Numbered from the stretch's first letter, positions 1 to 10,395 are shown. The stretch is 64,000 nucleotides of DNA from Sphingomonas sp. AX6 (GCF_902506605.1 NZ_LR733979.1:517064-581063); one strand, 5' to 3'. Program-made: numbers and translations. The notes: generated by a model not told the origin, from the sequence alone.

Positions 1-234
1 GCGCGCATCTCCGCTGAAAAGCTCGGCGCCAAGGTGGGTCGCACGCTCGACGTCATCATCGACGCGGTGGACGCGGAGAGCGGCGGCGCGACCGGTCGAT
101 CGAAAGCCGACGCGCCAGAGATCGACGGCGAAGTCCATCTGCGCGACGCGGGGCATCTGGCACAGGGCGACATCGTCCGCGTCGAAATCGAGGACGCCGA
201 CGAGCATGACCTGTTCGGGGTGCCCGTCGCCTGA
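1..234 (+). CDS. rimO: Ribosomal protein S12 methylthiotransferase RimO, C-terminal end (5'-truncated by window edge)
   Basis: Only the last 77 codons are inside the window; the reading frame is open from base 1 and ends at the TGA at 232-234. The visible part is a TRAM-type beta-barrel tail, with the segments [28 protein letters not shown] and a short end, as in RimO, which adds a methylthio group to an aspartate of ribosomal protein S12. The radical-SAM core with its CxxxCxxC cluster motif would lie upstream and cannot be checked. A MiaB-type enzyme is the main alternative, but the DLFG tail favours RimO. Confidence 0.8.
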   Translation, partial: ARISAEKLGAKVGRTLDVIIDAVDAESGGATGRSKADAPEIDGEVHLRDAGHLAQGDIVRVEIEDADEHDLFGVPVA

Positions 235-240
235 CACCAC

Positions 241-350
241 CGTCACCCCGGCCGTTGTGCCGGGGTCCACCGGGCGGCAAGTGCAATCGCCAGAAACTCC
301 AGCCGAGCGCAAGCGGCTTAGTGGACCCCGGCACAACGGCCGGGGTGACG
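241..350. repeat. Intergenic inverted repeat, family A copy 1
   Basis: The arms 241-270 and 321-350 are perfect reverse complements over 30 nt, separated by 50 nt. They begin with CGTCACCCCGG and end with CCGGGGTCCAC. The element sits between the converging ends of rimO and the transaldolase gene, so its hairpin could also act as a terminator. The same arm sequence recurs at 1835-1942 and, degraded, at 28865-28973. Confidence 0.9.
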
Positions 351-361
351 GAGTGGGCGTA

Positions 362-1015
362 TCAGCCGATTGTCTGCCCGGTCTTCGCCCAATCGGCCAT
401 GAATCCTTCGATCCCCTTGTCGGTCAGCGGGTGCTTGACCAGCTGGCGGATCACCGCGGGGGGTGCGGTCATGACGTCCGCGCCGATCTTGGCGGCTTCC
501 AGAATGTGGATGGGATGACGCACGCTTGCGACCAAAATCTCGGTCCGGAAGTCGTAATTGTCATAGATGATGCGGATATCGGAGATGAGCTGCATCCCGT
601 CAAACCCGACATCGTCGTGGCGACCGACGAACGGCGAGATGAAGGTCGCCCCGGCCTTCGCCGCCAGCAGCGCCTGATTGGCGGAGAAGCAGAGCGTGAC
701 ATTGACCATCGTCCCGTCGTCGCTCAGCGCCTTGCAGGTCTTCAGCCCGTCGATGGTCAGCGGCACTTTGACGGCGATATTGTCGGCGATTTTCCGCACG
801 ATTTCGGCCTCGCGCATCATGCCTTCATGGTCGATCGCGACGACCTCTGCGGAAACCGGTCCCTTCACGATTCCGGCGATCTCGCGCACCACTTCCAGGA
901 AGTCGCGGCCCGATTTGTGGATCAGCGACGGGTTGGTGGTGACGCCATCGACCAAACCGCTGTCGGCAAGGTCGCGGATTTCAGCGGTGTCGGCGGTATC
1001 GACGAAGAACTTCAT
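362..1015 (-). CDS. fsa: Small transaldolase / fructose-6-phosphate aldolase family
   Basis: This 217-residue protein starts [13 protein letters not shown] and has the family signatures [13 protein letters not shown] (about 24-36) and NIAVKVPLT, whose Lys83 should be the Schiff-base lysine. Length and motifs fit the short transaldolase family (TalC/FSA type), which transfers or splits a dihydroxyacetone unit between sugar phosphates in the cytoplasm. The start was chosen at the first family-like methionine, preceded by a GGAAA ribosome-binding site; the frame stays open much further upstream but that part is not protein-like. In many alphaproteobacteria this gene lies near priA and the F1 operon, as here. 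True transaldolase versus F6P aldolase activity cannot be decided from sequence. Confidence 0.88.
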   Translation of the reverse strand: MKFFVDTADTAEIRDLADSGLVDGVTTNPSLIHKSGRDFLEVVREIAGIVKGPVSAEVVAIDHEGMMREAEIVRKIADNIAVKVPLTIDGLKTCKALSDDGTMVNVTLCFSANQALLAAKAGATFISPFVGRHDDVGFDGMQLISDIRIIYDNYDFRTEILVASVRHPIHILEAAKIGADVMTAPPAVIRQLVKHPLTDKGIEGFMADWAKTGQTIG

Positions 1016-1139
1016 GACGGTTTCCTTGCAGATGTGTGACGCTTTGCGGGCGACTATGTTACAGGCCCCGCGCGCCGATTCGTGGCGCCTTATACCCGCG
1101 CGAACGATGCGCGACACCGGCCAAGGGAGTTCGATCCAC

Positions 1140-1808
1140 TTGCGTACGCCATTTTTCGCAAGCCTGCTGCTCGCCAGCATCGCCAGTCCCGCATTCGCGC
1201 AGGACCAGGACCAGCAATTATGGGTCAAGCTGGCGGCGGGGACCGACCTTAGCGATACCACCGATCTGGGCTTTGAGATGAACCAGCGCTTCGGCAACGA
1301 CGAAGGCGGCGTTATCGAAAGCCAGTATCTGGCCAAGATCGGCGTCGATATCGGCGGCGGTTTCAAGCTGACCGGCGGGATCAACCGCGTCGTGGGCGTA
1401 TCGGACGGGCGGGTCGACAATACCGAATGGCGTCCGCGCCAGGAGATCGGCTTTCCGATCGCAGCGCTGGGGCGCGGTGCGATCGCGGGGCGCGTGCGGC
1501 TGGAACAGCGATTTCGCAGCGACGGCGACGATGTCGGTCACCGTGTCCGCCCCGAAATCACCTATGCATTGCCGCTGACAGAGACGCTCGAGCTCGAAAT
1601 CGGGCACGAAAGCTATTTCAACCTGAACACCACCGATTTCGGCCAGCGGTCGGGCCATGAGCGGATGCGCAATTTCGCCGCGCTGGGCTTTCCCGTCGCG
1701 ACGAATGTCAGTGCCTCGGTCGGGTATCTGAACCAGTATCGCTTCAATCGCGACGCGCGCGATCGGATGGAACACGCGCTGACGACGGGGCTGTCGGTCA
1801 AGTTTTAG
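1140..1808 (+). CDS. Exported DUF2490-type outer membrane beta-barrel protein
   Basis: The 222-residue product begins with a clear signal peptide ([20 protein letters not shown], then Q) and continues as alternating beta-strands with many aromatic ends, finishing in the aromatic C-terminal residue typical of outer-membrane barrels (LSVKF). The pattern [19 protein letters not shown] near the N-terminus resembles DUF2490 proteins of sphingomonads. The start is a TTG at 1140, preceded by AAGGGAG at 1123-1129 with ten bases of spacing; an in-frame ATG at 1107 would put polar residues ahead of the signal peptide. It is divergent from the transaldolase gene. Its function is unknown; a porin-like or surface role is inferred. 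Confidence 0.72.
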   Translation: MRTPFFASLLLASIASPAFAQDQDQQLWVKLAAGTDLSDTTDLGFEMNQRFGNDEGGVIESQYLAKIGVDIGGGFKLTGGINRVVGVSDGRVDNTEWRPRQEIGFPIAALGRGAIAGRVRLEQRFRSDGDDVGHRVRPEITYALPLTETLELEIGHESYFNLNTTDFGQRSGHERMRNFAALGFPVATNVSASVGYLNQYRFNRDARDRMEHALTTGLSVKF

Positions 1809-1834
1809 GCGCCTCGCTAGGGCACATTCCAGAC

Positions 1835-1942
1835 CGTCACCCCGGACTTGTTCCGGGGTCCACTAAGCCGCTTGCGTCTTGCTGGCACCACTGACCGATG
1901 CGGATGCCGCCTGGTGGACCCCGGAACAAGTCCGGGGTGACG
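1835..1942. repeat. Intergenic inverted repeat, family A copy 2
   Basis: The arms 1835-1863 and 1914-1942 are perfect reverse complements over 29 nt, with a 50-nt spacer. The arm starts CGTCACCCCGGACTTGTTCC. It differs from copy 1 by compensating changes in both arms, so pairing has been kept. It lies between the outer membrane protein gene and priA. Confidence 0.9.
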
Positions 1943-1996
1943 ATATCTAGGCGGCGAGGTTTACCCCAGCCGCCCCGCCGCCTATCTCCCCCCTCC

Positions 1997-4162
1997 ATGT
2001 CCCGCGCGCGCGTCATCGTCCTCAATTCGGCCCTGGGCCCGCTCGATTACCGCGTTCCGCACGGGATGAGTGTCGAGCCGGGCAGCATCGTCGTCGCCCC
2101 GCTCGGACCGCGCCAGTTGATCGGCGTCGTGTGGGAACCGGAACGCCTACCGACCGAAGAGATCGGCGACAACCGCCTGCGCAACCTGCTCGGCGTGCTG
2201 GACGCGCCCCCGATTCCGGAGCCCCTTCGGCGGCTGGTCGAATGGACCGCGGACTATTACCTTGCGCCGCTGGCCAGCGTGTTGCGGATGACGCTCGCGT
2301 CCACTTCGGCATTGGAGGGCGCGCGCACCGCGACCGAATATCGAGCGACCGGGGTAACGCCGCCCCGCATGACGCCGCAACGCGAACAGGCGCTGGAGCG
2401 GATCGGCGATCGCCAGGGACTGGTGCGCGAATTGGCTGCCATCGCCGAAGTCTCCGACGCGGTGATCCGCGGCCTCGTCAAATCGGGCGCGCTGGAGGCG
2501 GTCGAGGTCGATATCGACGCGCCGTTCGCGATTCCCGAACCCGCGCACGCCCCGCCCGCGCTCAACCCCGAACAGGAAGCCGCCGCATCGACGCTGCGCC
2601 GCGCGGTCGCCGATCATGTCTTCCAGCCCTTCCTGCTCGACGGCGTGACAGGATCGGGCAAGACCGAAACCTATTTCGAAGGCGTGGCGCAAGCGATCGA
2701 AGCGGGGCGACAGACGCTGGTGCTGCTCCCCGAAATCGCTCTGACCCAGCCATTCCTCAAACGCTTCGCTGCGCGCTTCGGCGTGACGCCGGTCGCATGG
2801 CACAGCGACTTGCGCTCGTCGCAGCGCCGCCGCGCATGGCGCGAGATCGCCAGCGGACAAGCGCTGGTGACCGTCGGTGCGCGATCGGCTTTGTTCCTGC
2901 CTTACGCCAATCTCGGGCTGATCGTCGTCGACGAGGCGCATGAGACGAGCTTCAAGCAGGAGGACGGTGTCCATTACCACGCGCGCGACGTCGCGGTCAT
3001 GCGGGGCAAGTTCGAACATTGCCCGGTAGTCCTGGCGTCCGCGACCCCCGCGATCGAAACCCGGCAACAGGTCGCGCTCGGGCGCTATGCCGAACTCAAG
3101 CTCCCCGGACGCTACGGCGCGGCGGAGATGCCCGCAATCGAAGCGATCGACCTGATCGCCGAGCCGCCCGAGCGCGGTCGCTGGATCGCGCCCACATTGG
3201 TCCGCGCGATCGACGAAACGCTCGCGCGCGGCGAACAGGTGCTGCTGTTCCTCAACCGTCGCGGCTATGCGCCGCTGACGCTCTGCCGGACGTGCGGGCA
3301 CCGTTATCAATGCCCCAATTGCACCGCGTGGATGGTCGAGCACCGGCTGACGCGGCGGCTGGCTTGCCATCATTGCGGTCACCAGATCCCCACTCCCCGC
3401 GCGTGCGGCGAATGCGGCGCGGAGGAAGCGCTGGTCGCCTGCGGTCCCGGCGTCGAGCGTATCGCCGACGAGGTCGCAGCGCTTTATCCCGAGGCCCGCA
3501 CTGCCGTCGTCACCTCAGACACGCTCTGGTCCCCGGCCCGCGCCGCCGAATTCGTCGAACGCATGGAAAGCGGCGCGATCGACATCGTCGTGGGAACACA
3601 GTTGGTGACCAAGGGCTATCACTTCCCCAATCTGACCCTGGTCGGGGTGATCGACGCCGACCTCGGCCTCGATGGCGGCGACCTGCGCGCGGCGGAACGC
3701 ACCTTTCAACAGATCATGCAGGTGTCGGGGCGCGCAGGCCGCGGCGAAAAACCAGGCCGCGTCTTCATCCAGACCCACGCCCCCAACGCCCGCGTCATGC
3801 GCGCGCTCGTCACGGGTGACGACGCGACCTTCTACGCCGCCGAGACGGAAGCGCGCGAGGATGCAGGCGCCCCCCCCTTTGGCCGCTACGCCGCGATCAT
3901 CATCTCATCCGAGGATCAGGATGCCGCGCGCGACACCGCCACCCGCATCGGTCGCGCCGCGCCGCAGGTGGAGGGAATGCACGTCTATGGCCCCGCCCCC
4001 GCCCCGTTGGCGATGCTGCGCGGCCGCCACCGTTTTCGGTTATTGGTCCACGCCCGCCGCGCGCTCGACGTGCAGGATGTGATCCGCGACTGGCTCGGCG
4101 CAGTGGACTGGCCGGGCAAGGTGCGCGTGGCAGTGGATGTTGACCCGTATAATTTCCTGTAA
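1997..4162 (+). CDS. priA: Primosomal protein N', replication restart helicase PriA
   Basis: This 721-residue superfamily 2 helicase recognises stalled forks and reloads the replisome. In order it shows the N-terminal DNA-binding part (VIVLNSALGPLDYRVP), a Walker A GVTGSGKT at 216-223, a DEAH box at 312-315, the SAT motif (ASATPAIE), and a zinc-binding cysteine block made of CRTCGH, CPNC, CHHCGH and CGECG. These eight cysteines are the family's two zinc sites. The C-terminal helicase half has the QVSGRAGR motif. Length matches the family. The ATG at 1997 begins the conserved N-terminus; the frame is open further upstream only through the repeat. The stop codon overlaps the first possible ATG of the next gene by one base. 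Confidence 0.97.
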   Translation: MSRARVIVLNSALGPLDYRVPHGMSVEPGSIVVAPLGPRQLIGVVWEPERLPTEEIGDNRLRNLLGVLDAPPIPEPLRRLVEWTADYYLAPLASVLRMTLASTSALEGARTATEYRATGVTPPRMTPQREQALERIGDRQGLVRELAAIAEVSDAVIRGLVKSGALEAVEVDIDAPFAIPEPAHAPPALNPEQEAAASTLRRAVADHVFQPFLLDGVTGSGKTETYFEGVAQAIEAGRQTLVLLPEIALTQPFLKRFAARFGVTPVAWHSDLRSSQRRRAWREIASGQALVTVGARSALFLPYANLGLIVVDEAHETSFKQEDGVHYHARDVAVMRGKFEHCPVVLASATPAIETRQQVALGRYAELKLPGRYGAAEMPAIEAIDLIAEPPERGRWIAPTLVRAIDETLARGEQVLLFLNRRGYAPLTLCRTCGHRYQCPNCTAWMVEHRLTRRLACHHCGHQIPTPRACGECGAEEALVACGPGVERIADEVAALYPEARTAVVTSDTLWSPARAAEFVERMESGAIDIVVGTQLVTKGYHFPNLTLVGVIDADLGLDGGDLRAAERTFQQIMQVSGRAGRGEKPGRVFIQTHAPNARVMRALVTGDDATFYAAETEAREDAGAPPFGRYAAIIISSEDQDAARDTATRIGRAAPQVEGMHVYGPAPAPLAMLRGRHRFRLLVHARRALDVQDVIRDWLGAVDWPGKVRVAVDVDPYNFL

Positions 4163-4233
4163 TGCTTCCCCTTGAACGAGGCCGCGCTTTCGCCAAAGAC
4201 GGGCGCGGAACTCCGGGGGCCACCACCACGACC

Positions 4234-5739
4234 ATGATTCGTCTGATCGCCTTTCTCGCGCTCATATTGACGCTCGCCGTCCCGGCGCGCGCCGACGATA
4301 TTTCGGCGTCGGGGCGGGGCGTCGTGCGGATCGTGGTGATCGCGGTGGTCGATGACGAAGTGGTGGGATTCGGCCACGGCAGCGGATTTGCGGTCGGCCC
4401 GAACCGGGTCGTCACCAACGCGCATGTCGTGGCACTCGTCCAGCGCTATCCGGGCAATGTCGTGATCGGCATCGTTCCGTCGGAGGGTAGCCAGGCGTTT
4501 CAGGGCCAGTTGGTCGCGCAGGACATCGACAAGGATCTGGCACTGATCGAATTTCGCGGCGAGCGCCTGCCCCCGCTGGCGCTCTATACCGGCTCGCTTG
4601 GCGAAGGCGAAAGCGTCTATGCACTCGGCTATCCCGGCAATGTCGATCTGGCGACCGCGCAGTCGGCCAACGACTATATCACCCCGCTAACCCCGGTTCG
4701 GACGCAGGGACTCTATTCGGGTCGCCGCTCGCTGATGGGGACGGAAGTCATGCTCCACACCGCATCGATCGCGCGGGGTAATTCGGGCGGGCCGCTGCTC
4801 GACCGGTGCGGGCGTGTGATCGGGATAAATTCGGCCTTCACGCGTGCCGACGAAGGCGACGCGGCGTTCGCCTTCGCGATTTCGGGCGCGGAGCTGCAAT
4901 CCTTCCTGCGCGCTGCGGGTCAGGGCATGAACGCGGTCGGCGGACGCTGCACCAGCATCGAGGATAGCCTGGCCCAGGACCGCGCCGCCGGAGAACGCGC
5001 CGCCGCCGACGCCGCAGCCCGCACCGCCGCCGATGCCGAACGCGCACGACAGGCACACGAAACCGCGATCGATGCAGAGCGCGAACGTATCGATCTTGCG
5101 CGCGAAAATTACATGGCGATTGCCGCCTTCCTGCTGGTGCTCGGCGGGCTCAGTCTGGCGGGTGCGGCAATGCTCGCGACCAAGGGTCAGCGGCGCAACG
5201 CAATCGTCGCGGGGGTCGCGGGCGGCGTGCTGATGCTCGCGGCGCTCATCGTCTTCCTGCTGCGCCCGACATTCGACGCGCAGGCCGTTACCCTGCCCGC
5301 CGATACCACCGCGTCCGAGCCGCACATCGCGGCGACCGGCCCACTGGTCTGCACCCTGATCGCCGAACGGAGCCGGGTGACGGTGTCAAAGACCGATGAC
5401 GTCCCGCTCGACTGGCAAGCCGAAGGCTGCATGAACGCCCGCACGCAATATGCCCAAACCCAATCCGGGTGGCAGCGCATTCTGGTGCCCGCGGACGAAG
5501 CGACCGTATCGGTGCTCGATTTCGATCCGCAGAGCGGCATCTATGTCAACAGCCGCTACCTGCTGACCGCACCGCAAATGGCCGAAGCACGCCGCCTGCG
5601 CAGCGAAGTCGAGCTGAAACAATGTTCGCGCAACCCCGACGCCGTGGGTCAATTGGGTGCCAAACAATCCGCGATCCGCAATAGCCTTCCCGCACTCCCG
5701 AACGAGCGGCTGGTCTATCGGTGCACCGGTGCCGAATAG
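4234..5739 (+). CDS. Exported trypsin-like serine protease with C-terminal transmembrane segments
   Basis: The 501-residue protein starts with a signal peptide (MIRLIAFLALILTLAVPARA). It then has a chymotrypsin-fold domain with the triad visible as TNAHVV (His), DKDLALIEF (Asp) and GNSGGPLL (Ser). A long Ala/Arg/Glu-rich helix, probably a coiled coil, follows (RAAGERAAADAAARTAADAE). After it come two hydrophobic helices, around YMAIAAFLLVLGGLSLAGAA and NAIVAGVAGGVLMLAALIVF, and a periplasmic-like tail with several cysteines. No PDZ domain is seen, so it is not a standard DegP. An upstream in-frame ATG at 4162 overlaps the priA stop but would bury the signal peptide. The substrate is unknown. 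Confidence 0.8.
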   Translation: MIRLIAFLALILTLAVPARADDISASGRGVVRIVVIAVVDDEVVGFGHGSGFAVGPNRVVTNAHVVALVQRYPGNVVIGIVPSEGSQAFQGQLVAQDIDKDLALIEFRGERLPPLALYTGSLGEGESVYALGYPGNVDLATAQSANDYITPLTPVRTQGLYSGRRSLMGTEVMLHTASIARGNSGGPLLDRCGRVIGINSAFTRADEGDAAFAFAISGAELQSFLRAAGQGMNAVGGRCTSIEDSLAQDRAAGERAAADAAARTAADAERARQAHETAIDAERERIDLARENYMAIAAFLLVLGGLSLAGAAMLATKGQRRNAIVAGVAGGVLMLAALIVFLLRPTFDAQAVTLPADTTASEPHIAATGPLVCTLIAERSRVTVSKTDDVPLDWQAEGCMNARTQYAQTQSGWQRILVPADEATVSVLDFDPQSGIYVNSRYLLTAPQMAEARRLRSEVELKQCSRNPDAVGQLGAKQSAIRNSLPALPNERLVYRCTGAE

Positions 5740-6774
5740 CTACTCGCCCTCACGCTTCAACAACGCCCGCTTGCGCTCGACGCCGTAAGCATAGCCGCCG
5801 ATTGATCCATCGGCGCGCTGGACGCGGTGGCAGGGGATGACGACCGCGACATTGTTCGCGCCGCACGCGGTGCCGGCTGCGCGCACCGCGCCGGGTTTGC
5901 CGATCGCGGCGGCGAGTTCGCCGTAGCTTCGGGTTTCGCCCGGCGGGATACGGCGCAGCGCCTGCCAGATCGCTTCCTGGAATGCCGTGCCTTGCACATC
6001 GAGCGGCAGGTCGCGGTCGCGGCCGGGGGTTTCGACCTCGGCAACGACACGCGCGGCCAATTGCGCTAGCGCCGCGCCGCCCTCGACGATCTCCGCGGCC
6101 GGAAAACGTTCTGCGAGTTCCAGCGGCCCTTCGTCGAAAGACACGCGGCACAACCCTTTTTTGGTGGCTGCGACGAGCAGTTTGCCCAGACTCGTGTCGG
6201 CGACGGTCCAGCGGATCGTCACCCCTGCTCCGCCGCGTTGCCATGCGCTGGGGGTCATCCCCAACCGCTTGCCCGCATGGTCGTAGAAACGGCTGGGCGC
6301 GGAATAGCCCGCGTCGTAGATCGCGTCTGCCACGCGATCCTCGCGGGTCAGGGCATCGCCTGCGCGCGTGGATTTCAGGCTGCGGGCATAGGCGGCGGGG
6401 GTGATGCCGGTGGCGCGTTTGAACAGTCGGTGGAAATGATGCGGGGCATAGCCGACGGCGCTCGCGACCGCGTCTAGCGAGGGCGCGTCCTCGGCCTGCT
6501 CGATCAGCGCAATGGCTTTGGCGACGGCAATCCGGTCACGCCCGACTTCATCGGGCTTGCAGCGCAGGCAGGCGCGATACCCCGCCGCACGTGCCGCTGC
6601 GCCATCGGAATAGAAGGACATGTTTTCGCGCAACGGACGGCGCGCCGGGCAGCTCGGCTTGCAATAGATGCCGGTGGTCTTCACCGCGCCGACGAAATGC
6701 CCGTCCAGCGATCGATTGCGCGCGACGAAGGCGGCCCATGCGGTGTCGGGGTCGATGGTGGTTTGCTGGGTCAT
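5740..6774 (-). CDS. ada: Bifunctional Ada: AraC-type regulator and O6-alkylguanine-DNA alkyltransferase
   Basis: The 344-residue protein has all three parts of Ada. The N-terminal zinc/methylphosphotriester domain carries Cys38, Cys42, Cys69 and Cys72 (YCKPSCPARRP and CLRCKPDE). An AraC-type helix-turn-helix follows (VGYAPHHFHRLFKRATG). The C-terminal alkyltransferase has PCHRV, whose Cys315 accepts the alkyl group. It repairs alkylated DNA and, once methylated on the N-terminal domain, should activate an adaptive response. No alkB or alkA lies beside it. It converges on the protease gene with no gap. Confidence is high because every catalytic cysteine is present. Confidence 0.96.
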   Translation of the reverse strand: MTQQTTIDPDTAWAAFVARNRSLDGHFVGAVKTTGIYCKPSCPARRPLRENMSFYSDGAAARAAGYRACLRCKPDEVGRDRIAVAKAIALIEQAEDAPSLDAVASAVGYAPHHFHRLFKRATGITPAAYARSLKSTRAGDALTREDRVADAIYDAGYSAPSRFYDHAGKRLGMTPSAWQRGGAGVTIRWTVADTSLGKLLVAATKKGLCRVSFDEGPLELAERFPAAEIVEGGAALAQLAARVVAEVETPGRDRDLPLDVQGTAFQEAIWQALRRIPPGETRSYGELAAAIGKPGAVRAAGTACGANNVAVVIPCHRVQRADGSIGGYAYGVERKRALLKREGE

Positions 6775-6835
6775 GTTGCCGGTTTACGCGCTCGGGCGTT
6801 AGAGCGCATCCCGTGACTTGCGTCCAAAGCTTCCT

Positions 6836-7510
6836 TCAGCCGCCATTGGCACGGAACAGCGCCAGCGTACGCTCGCGCGCCAGATCGGCCGACGACTCGT
6901 GATAATCCTTGCGGCGATCCGAATTAAACCCGTGCCCGGCATCATAGACGAAGATTTCGGCATTGGCGGGCGCTTTGGCGATCATGGCCTCGACATCATC
7001 GACCGGGATGCCGCGATCATAGCGTCCGAAATGGGCCATGGTCGGCAAGCGGGGTTCTTCGGTCGTCTTGGGGATCAGGCTGCCATAATAGGCCGAAGCT
7101 GCCGCCACCCCCTTCAGCCGACACGCCGCGAACCAGGCGACCGAACCGCCATAGCAATAGCCGGCGACGAAAACGTGGCCGCGATCGGACAGCGCGTCGA
7201 TGCAGGTCTGAACGTCGGACAGCGACTGGTCGAACGGGTGGAGCTTGCGCGCCAATTCGACCGCGCGGTCGAAATCGGGGCCGGTATAATCGGCCTCGAA
7301 CCCCGGATGCTCGCGGTCGAACAACGCGGGGGCGAGCACTTCATAGCCCTCGCTGGCATAATCGTCGCATTGTTCGCGAATATGGTCGGTGACGCCAAAG
7401 ATTTCCTGGACCAGGACGAGGCCGCCGCGGCGCTCTCCCGTGGACTTGGCGTGATAGACGGCGATGTCGGCACCATCGGCCATCTTCATGTGGATCGTCT
7501 CGCCGGTCAT
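6836..7510 (-). CDS. Dienelactone hydrolase family protein
   Basis: This 224-residue alpha/beta hydrolase begins MTGETIHMKMADGADIAVY. The dienelactone-hydrolase triad is recognisable as GYCYGG (Cys119), GRYDRGIP (Asp) and DAGHGF (His). The family opens cyclic lactones such as dienelactone in aromatic degradation, but many members act on unknown esters, and no catabolic genes lie alongside. The frame runs upstream to 7597 only because it reads through a palindromic repeat, giving a spurious leader ([12 protein letters not shown]); the start at 7510 is the first codon after that repeat. It may be co-transcribed with the MarR gene upstream, which lies on the same strand with the repeat between them. 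Confidence 0.85.
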   Translation of the reverse strand: MTGETIHMKMADGADIAVYHAKSTGERRGGLVLVQEIFGVTDHIREQCDDYASEGYEVLAPALFDREHPGFEADYTGPDFDRAVELARKLHPFDQSLSDVQTCIDALSDRGHVFVAGYCYGGSVAWFAACRLKGVAAASAYYGSLIPKTTEEPRLPTMAHFGRYDRGIPVDDVEAMIAKAPANAEIFVYDAGHGFNSDRRKDYHESSADLARERTLALFRANGG

Positions 7511-7531
7511 TTTCCACCCCTGCAAAAATTT

Positions 7532-7594
7532 CGTCATTCCAGCGAAAGCTGGAATCTCATGCGGCCTGAGACCCCAGCTTTCGCTGGGGTGACG
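7532..7594. repeat. Intergenic inverted repeat, family B copy 1
   Basis: The arms 7532-7560 and 7568-7594 have the core CCAGCGAAAGCTGG against CCAGCTTTCGCTGG, flanked by CGTCA and TGACG. The spacer is unusually short, so this copy would form a nearly continuous hairpin. It lies between the marR stop and the hydrolase start. Confidence 0.85.
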
Positions 7595-7631
7595 CAATTG
7601 TGCGGATTAAGGGGGAGGCGGCGTGCCGCTG

Positions 7632-8066
7632 TCAATCATCGACGACCCGCTTCAGCCCTTTCGCAAGCCCCGCCCTGCCCGCCGCGTCCAGCTTCCCGAA
7701 CACCGCACCCTCCACCCGCACCGCTACCGCATCCAGTTCCGGCACCAGCCGCGCGCCCGAGCCGGTCAGCGCGATCGTCTGCATCCGTCCGTCCCCGCGG
7801 CCCTTTGCACGCACCAGCAATTGCTTGGCCTTCAACCGATCGACCAGCTTGGTGACCGCGCCGCGCGTCATCCCCATCCGGTCGGCAAGCACGCTCGGTG
7901 CAACCGCGCCCGCCGCGTGCAGTTCGCGCAAGAGCGTCGCTTCCGCGGCGGTGACACCCTGCGCGCGCAGCGCCGCGGCTTCGGCCACCGCCAGCTTTCC
8001 CGCTGCGACCCGGAGCAGGGCACCAATCGATCGTTCAGGTTTTCCCATTCCGTCAAACTCGATCAA
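7632..8066 (-). CDS. MarR family transcriptional regulator
   Basis: This 144-residue winged-helix protein shows a helix-turn-helix around APSVLADRMGMTRGAVTKLVDRL and a wing around RGDGRMQTIALTGSG, as in MarR regulators that respond to small phenolic or oxidising ligands. The start is ambiguous: a TTG at 8066 has an AGGA at 8074-8077 with seven bases of spacing, whereas an ATG at 8048 has none that well placed. I prefer the TTG. It probably controls itself and the downstream dienelactone hydrolase; a dyad overlaps its start region. The ligand is not predictable. Confidence 0.82.
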   Translation of the reverse strand: MIEFDGMGKPERSIGALLRVAAGKLAVAEAAALRAQGVTAAEATLLRELHAAGAVAPSVLADRMGMTRGAVTKLVDRLKAKQLLVRAKGRGDGRMQTIALTGSGARLVPELDAVAVRVEGAVFGKLDAAGRAGLAKGLKRVVDD

Positions 8067-8069
8067 ACC

Positions 8070-8085
8070 GGTTTCCTAGTCAACC
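8070..8085. promoter_or_regulatory. Candidate MarR operator dyad
   Basis: GGTTTCCTAGTCAACC is a 16-bp dyad with six of eight base pairs matching (GGTT/AACC ends and a CTAG centre). It lies just upstream of the regulator's TTG start and covers its AGGA ribosome-binding site. Autoregulation is inferred from position only. Confidence 0.4.
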
Positions 8086-8213
8086 AACATCAGACTCCAT
8101 CTTGCATCCCCGCACCCCCGATGCTAACCGCGCCGCGAACCCATTGGGGGCCGCCCAGTCCGGCCCTCTTTTCGCATGGGGCCATCTTACTCGTCACACG
8201 GGGACCGTTACGC

Positions 8214-8768
8214 GTGGATCAATCCGCCGGTATTCAGGCAAGCCTTAGCGGGCGTTACGCCACTGCGCTGTTCGAATTGGCCAGCAACGCCAAGACGATC
8301 GACGCGGTCGAAGCGAGCCTGATCAAGGTCCGCCAGGCACTCAGCGAATCGGCCGAGTTCGCGAAGCTTGCAGCCAGCCCGCTGGTCGGTCGCGCTGCGG
8401 CGTCGAGCGCGGTGACCGCTGCCGCCGACGTGATGGCGCTCGACCCGACCACGAAGAATTTCCTGGGCGTGCTGGCGCAGAACCGCCGCTTGTCGAGCCT
8501 GTCGGCCATCATCCGCGATTTCCGCGCGTTGGCCGCACGCCATCGCGGCGAAGTGACCGCAGAGGTCGCCTCCGCCCACCCGCTCACCGACGATCAGGTC
8601 AAGGAACTGAAACAGGCGCTGCGCAGCCGCGTCGGCCGTGACGTCACCCTCGACCTTCGCGTCGATCCCTCGCTTCTTGGCGGCCTGATCGTGAAGGTCG
8701 GCAGCCAGATGATCGATTCGTCGATCAAGACCCGCATCAACACCCTCGCGCACGCGATGAAAGGCTAA
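8214..8768 (+). CDS. atpH: ATP synthase F1 subunit delta
   Basis: The 184-residue product (start read as VDQSAGIQASLSGRYATALFELA) has the OSCP/delta pattern: an N-terminal helical bundle and a C-terminal part with DLRVDPSLLGGLIVKVGSQMIDSSIKTRI. It forms the peripheral stalk contact on top of the F1 head. A GTG at 8214 is the most family-like start; no strong ribosome-binding site precedes it, and upstream ATGs would add an unrelated leader. It is the first gene of an F1 cluster in the standard order, with the F0 genes elsewhere as usual in alphaproteobacteria. The gap to atpA is nine bases. Confidence 0.95.
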   Translation: MDQSAGIQASLSGRYATALFELASNAKTIDAVEASLIKVRQALSESAEFAKLAASPLVGRAAASSAVTAAADVMALDPTTKNFLGVLAQNRRLSSLSAIIRDFRALAARHRGEVTAEVASAHPLTDDQVKELKQALRSRVGRDVTLDLRVDPSLLGGLIVKVGSQMIDSSIKTRINTLAHAMKG

Positions 8769-10307
<1,539 letters not shown>

Positions 10308-10314
10308 TTGAAAC

Positions 10315-10395
10315 CGTCACCCCAGCGAAAGCTGGGGTCTCGGGCCGCCAGCGCGCGGTTTGTTACACGAGATCCCAGCTTTCGCTGGGATGACG
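10315..10395. repeat. Inverted repeat, family B copy 2, in the atpA-atpG gap
   Basis: The arms CGTCACCCCAGCGAAAGCTG (10315 onward) and GAGATCCCAGCTTTCGCTGG (10369 onward) are largely complementary around a central spacer. The element fills most of the 101-bp gap inside the operon and ends 13 bp before the atpG start, so it would be transcribed as a stem-loop. Confidence 0.88.

Noticed and set aside
7511..7597. N-terminal extension of the dienelactone hydrolase ([12 protein letters not shown]...)
   Set aside because: It is only the translation of the family B repeat; the hydrolase begins at 7510.
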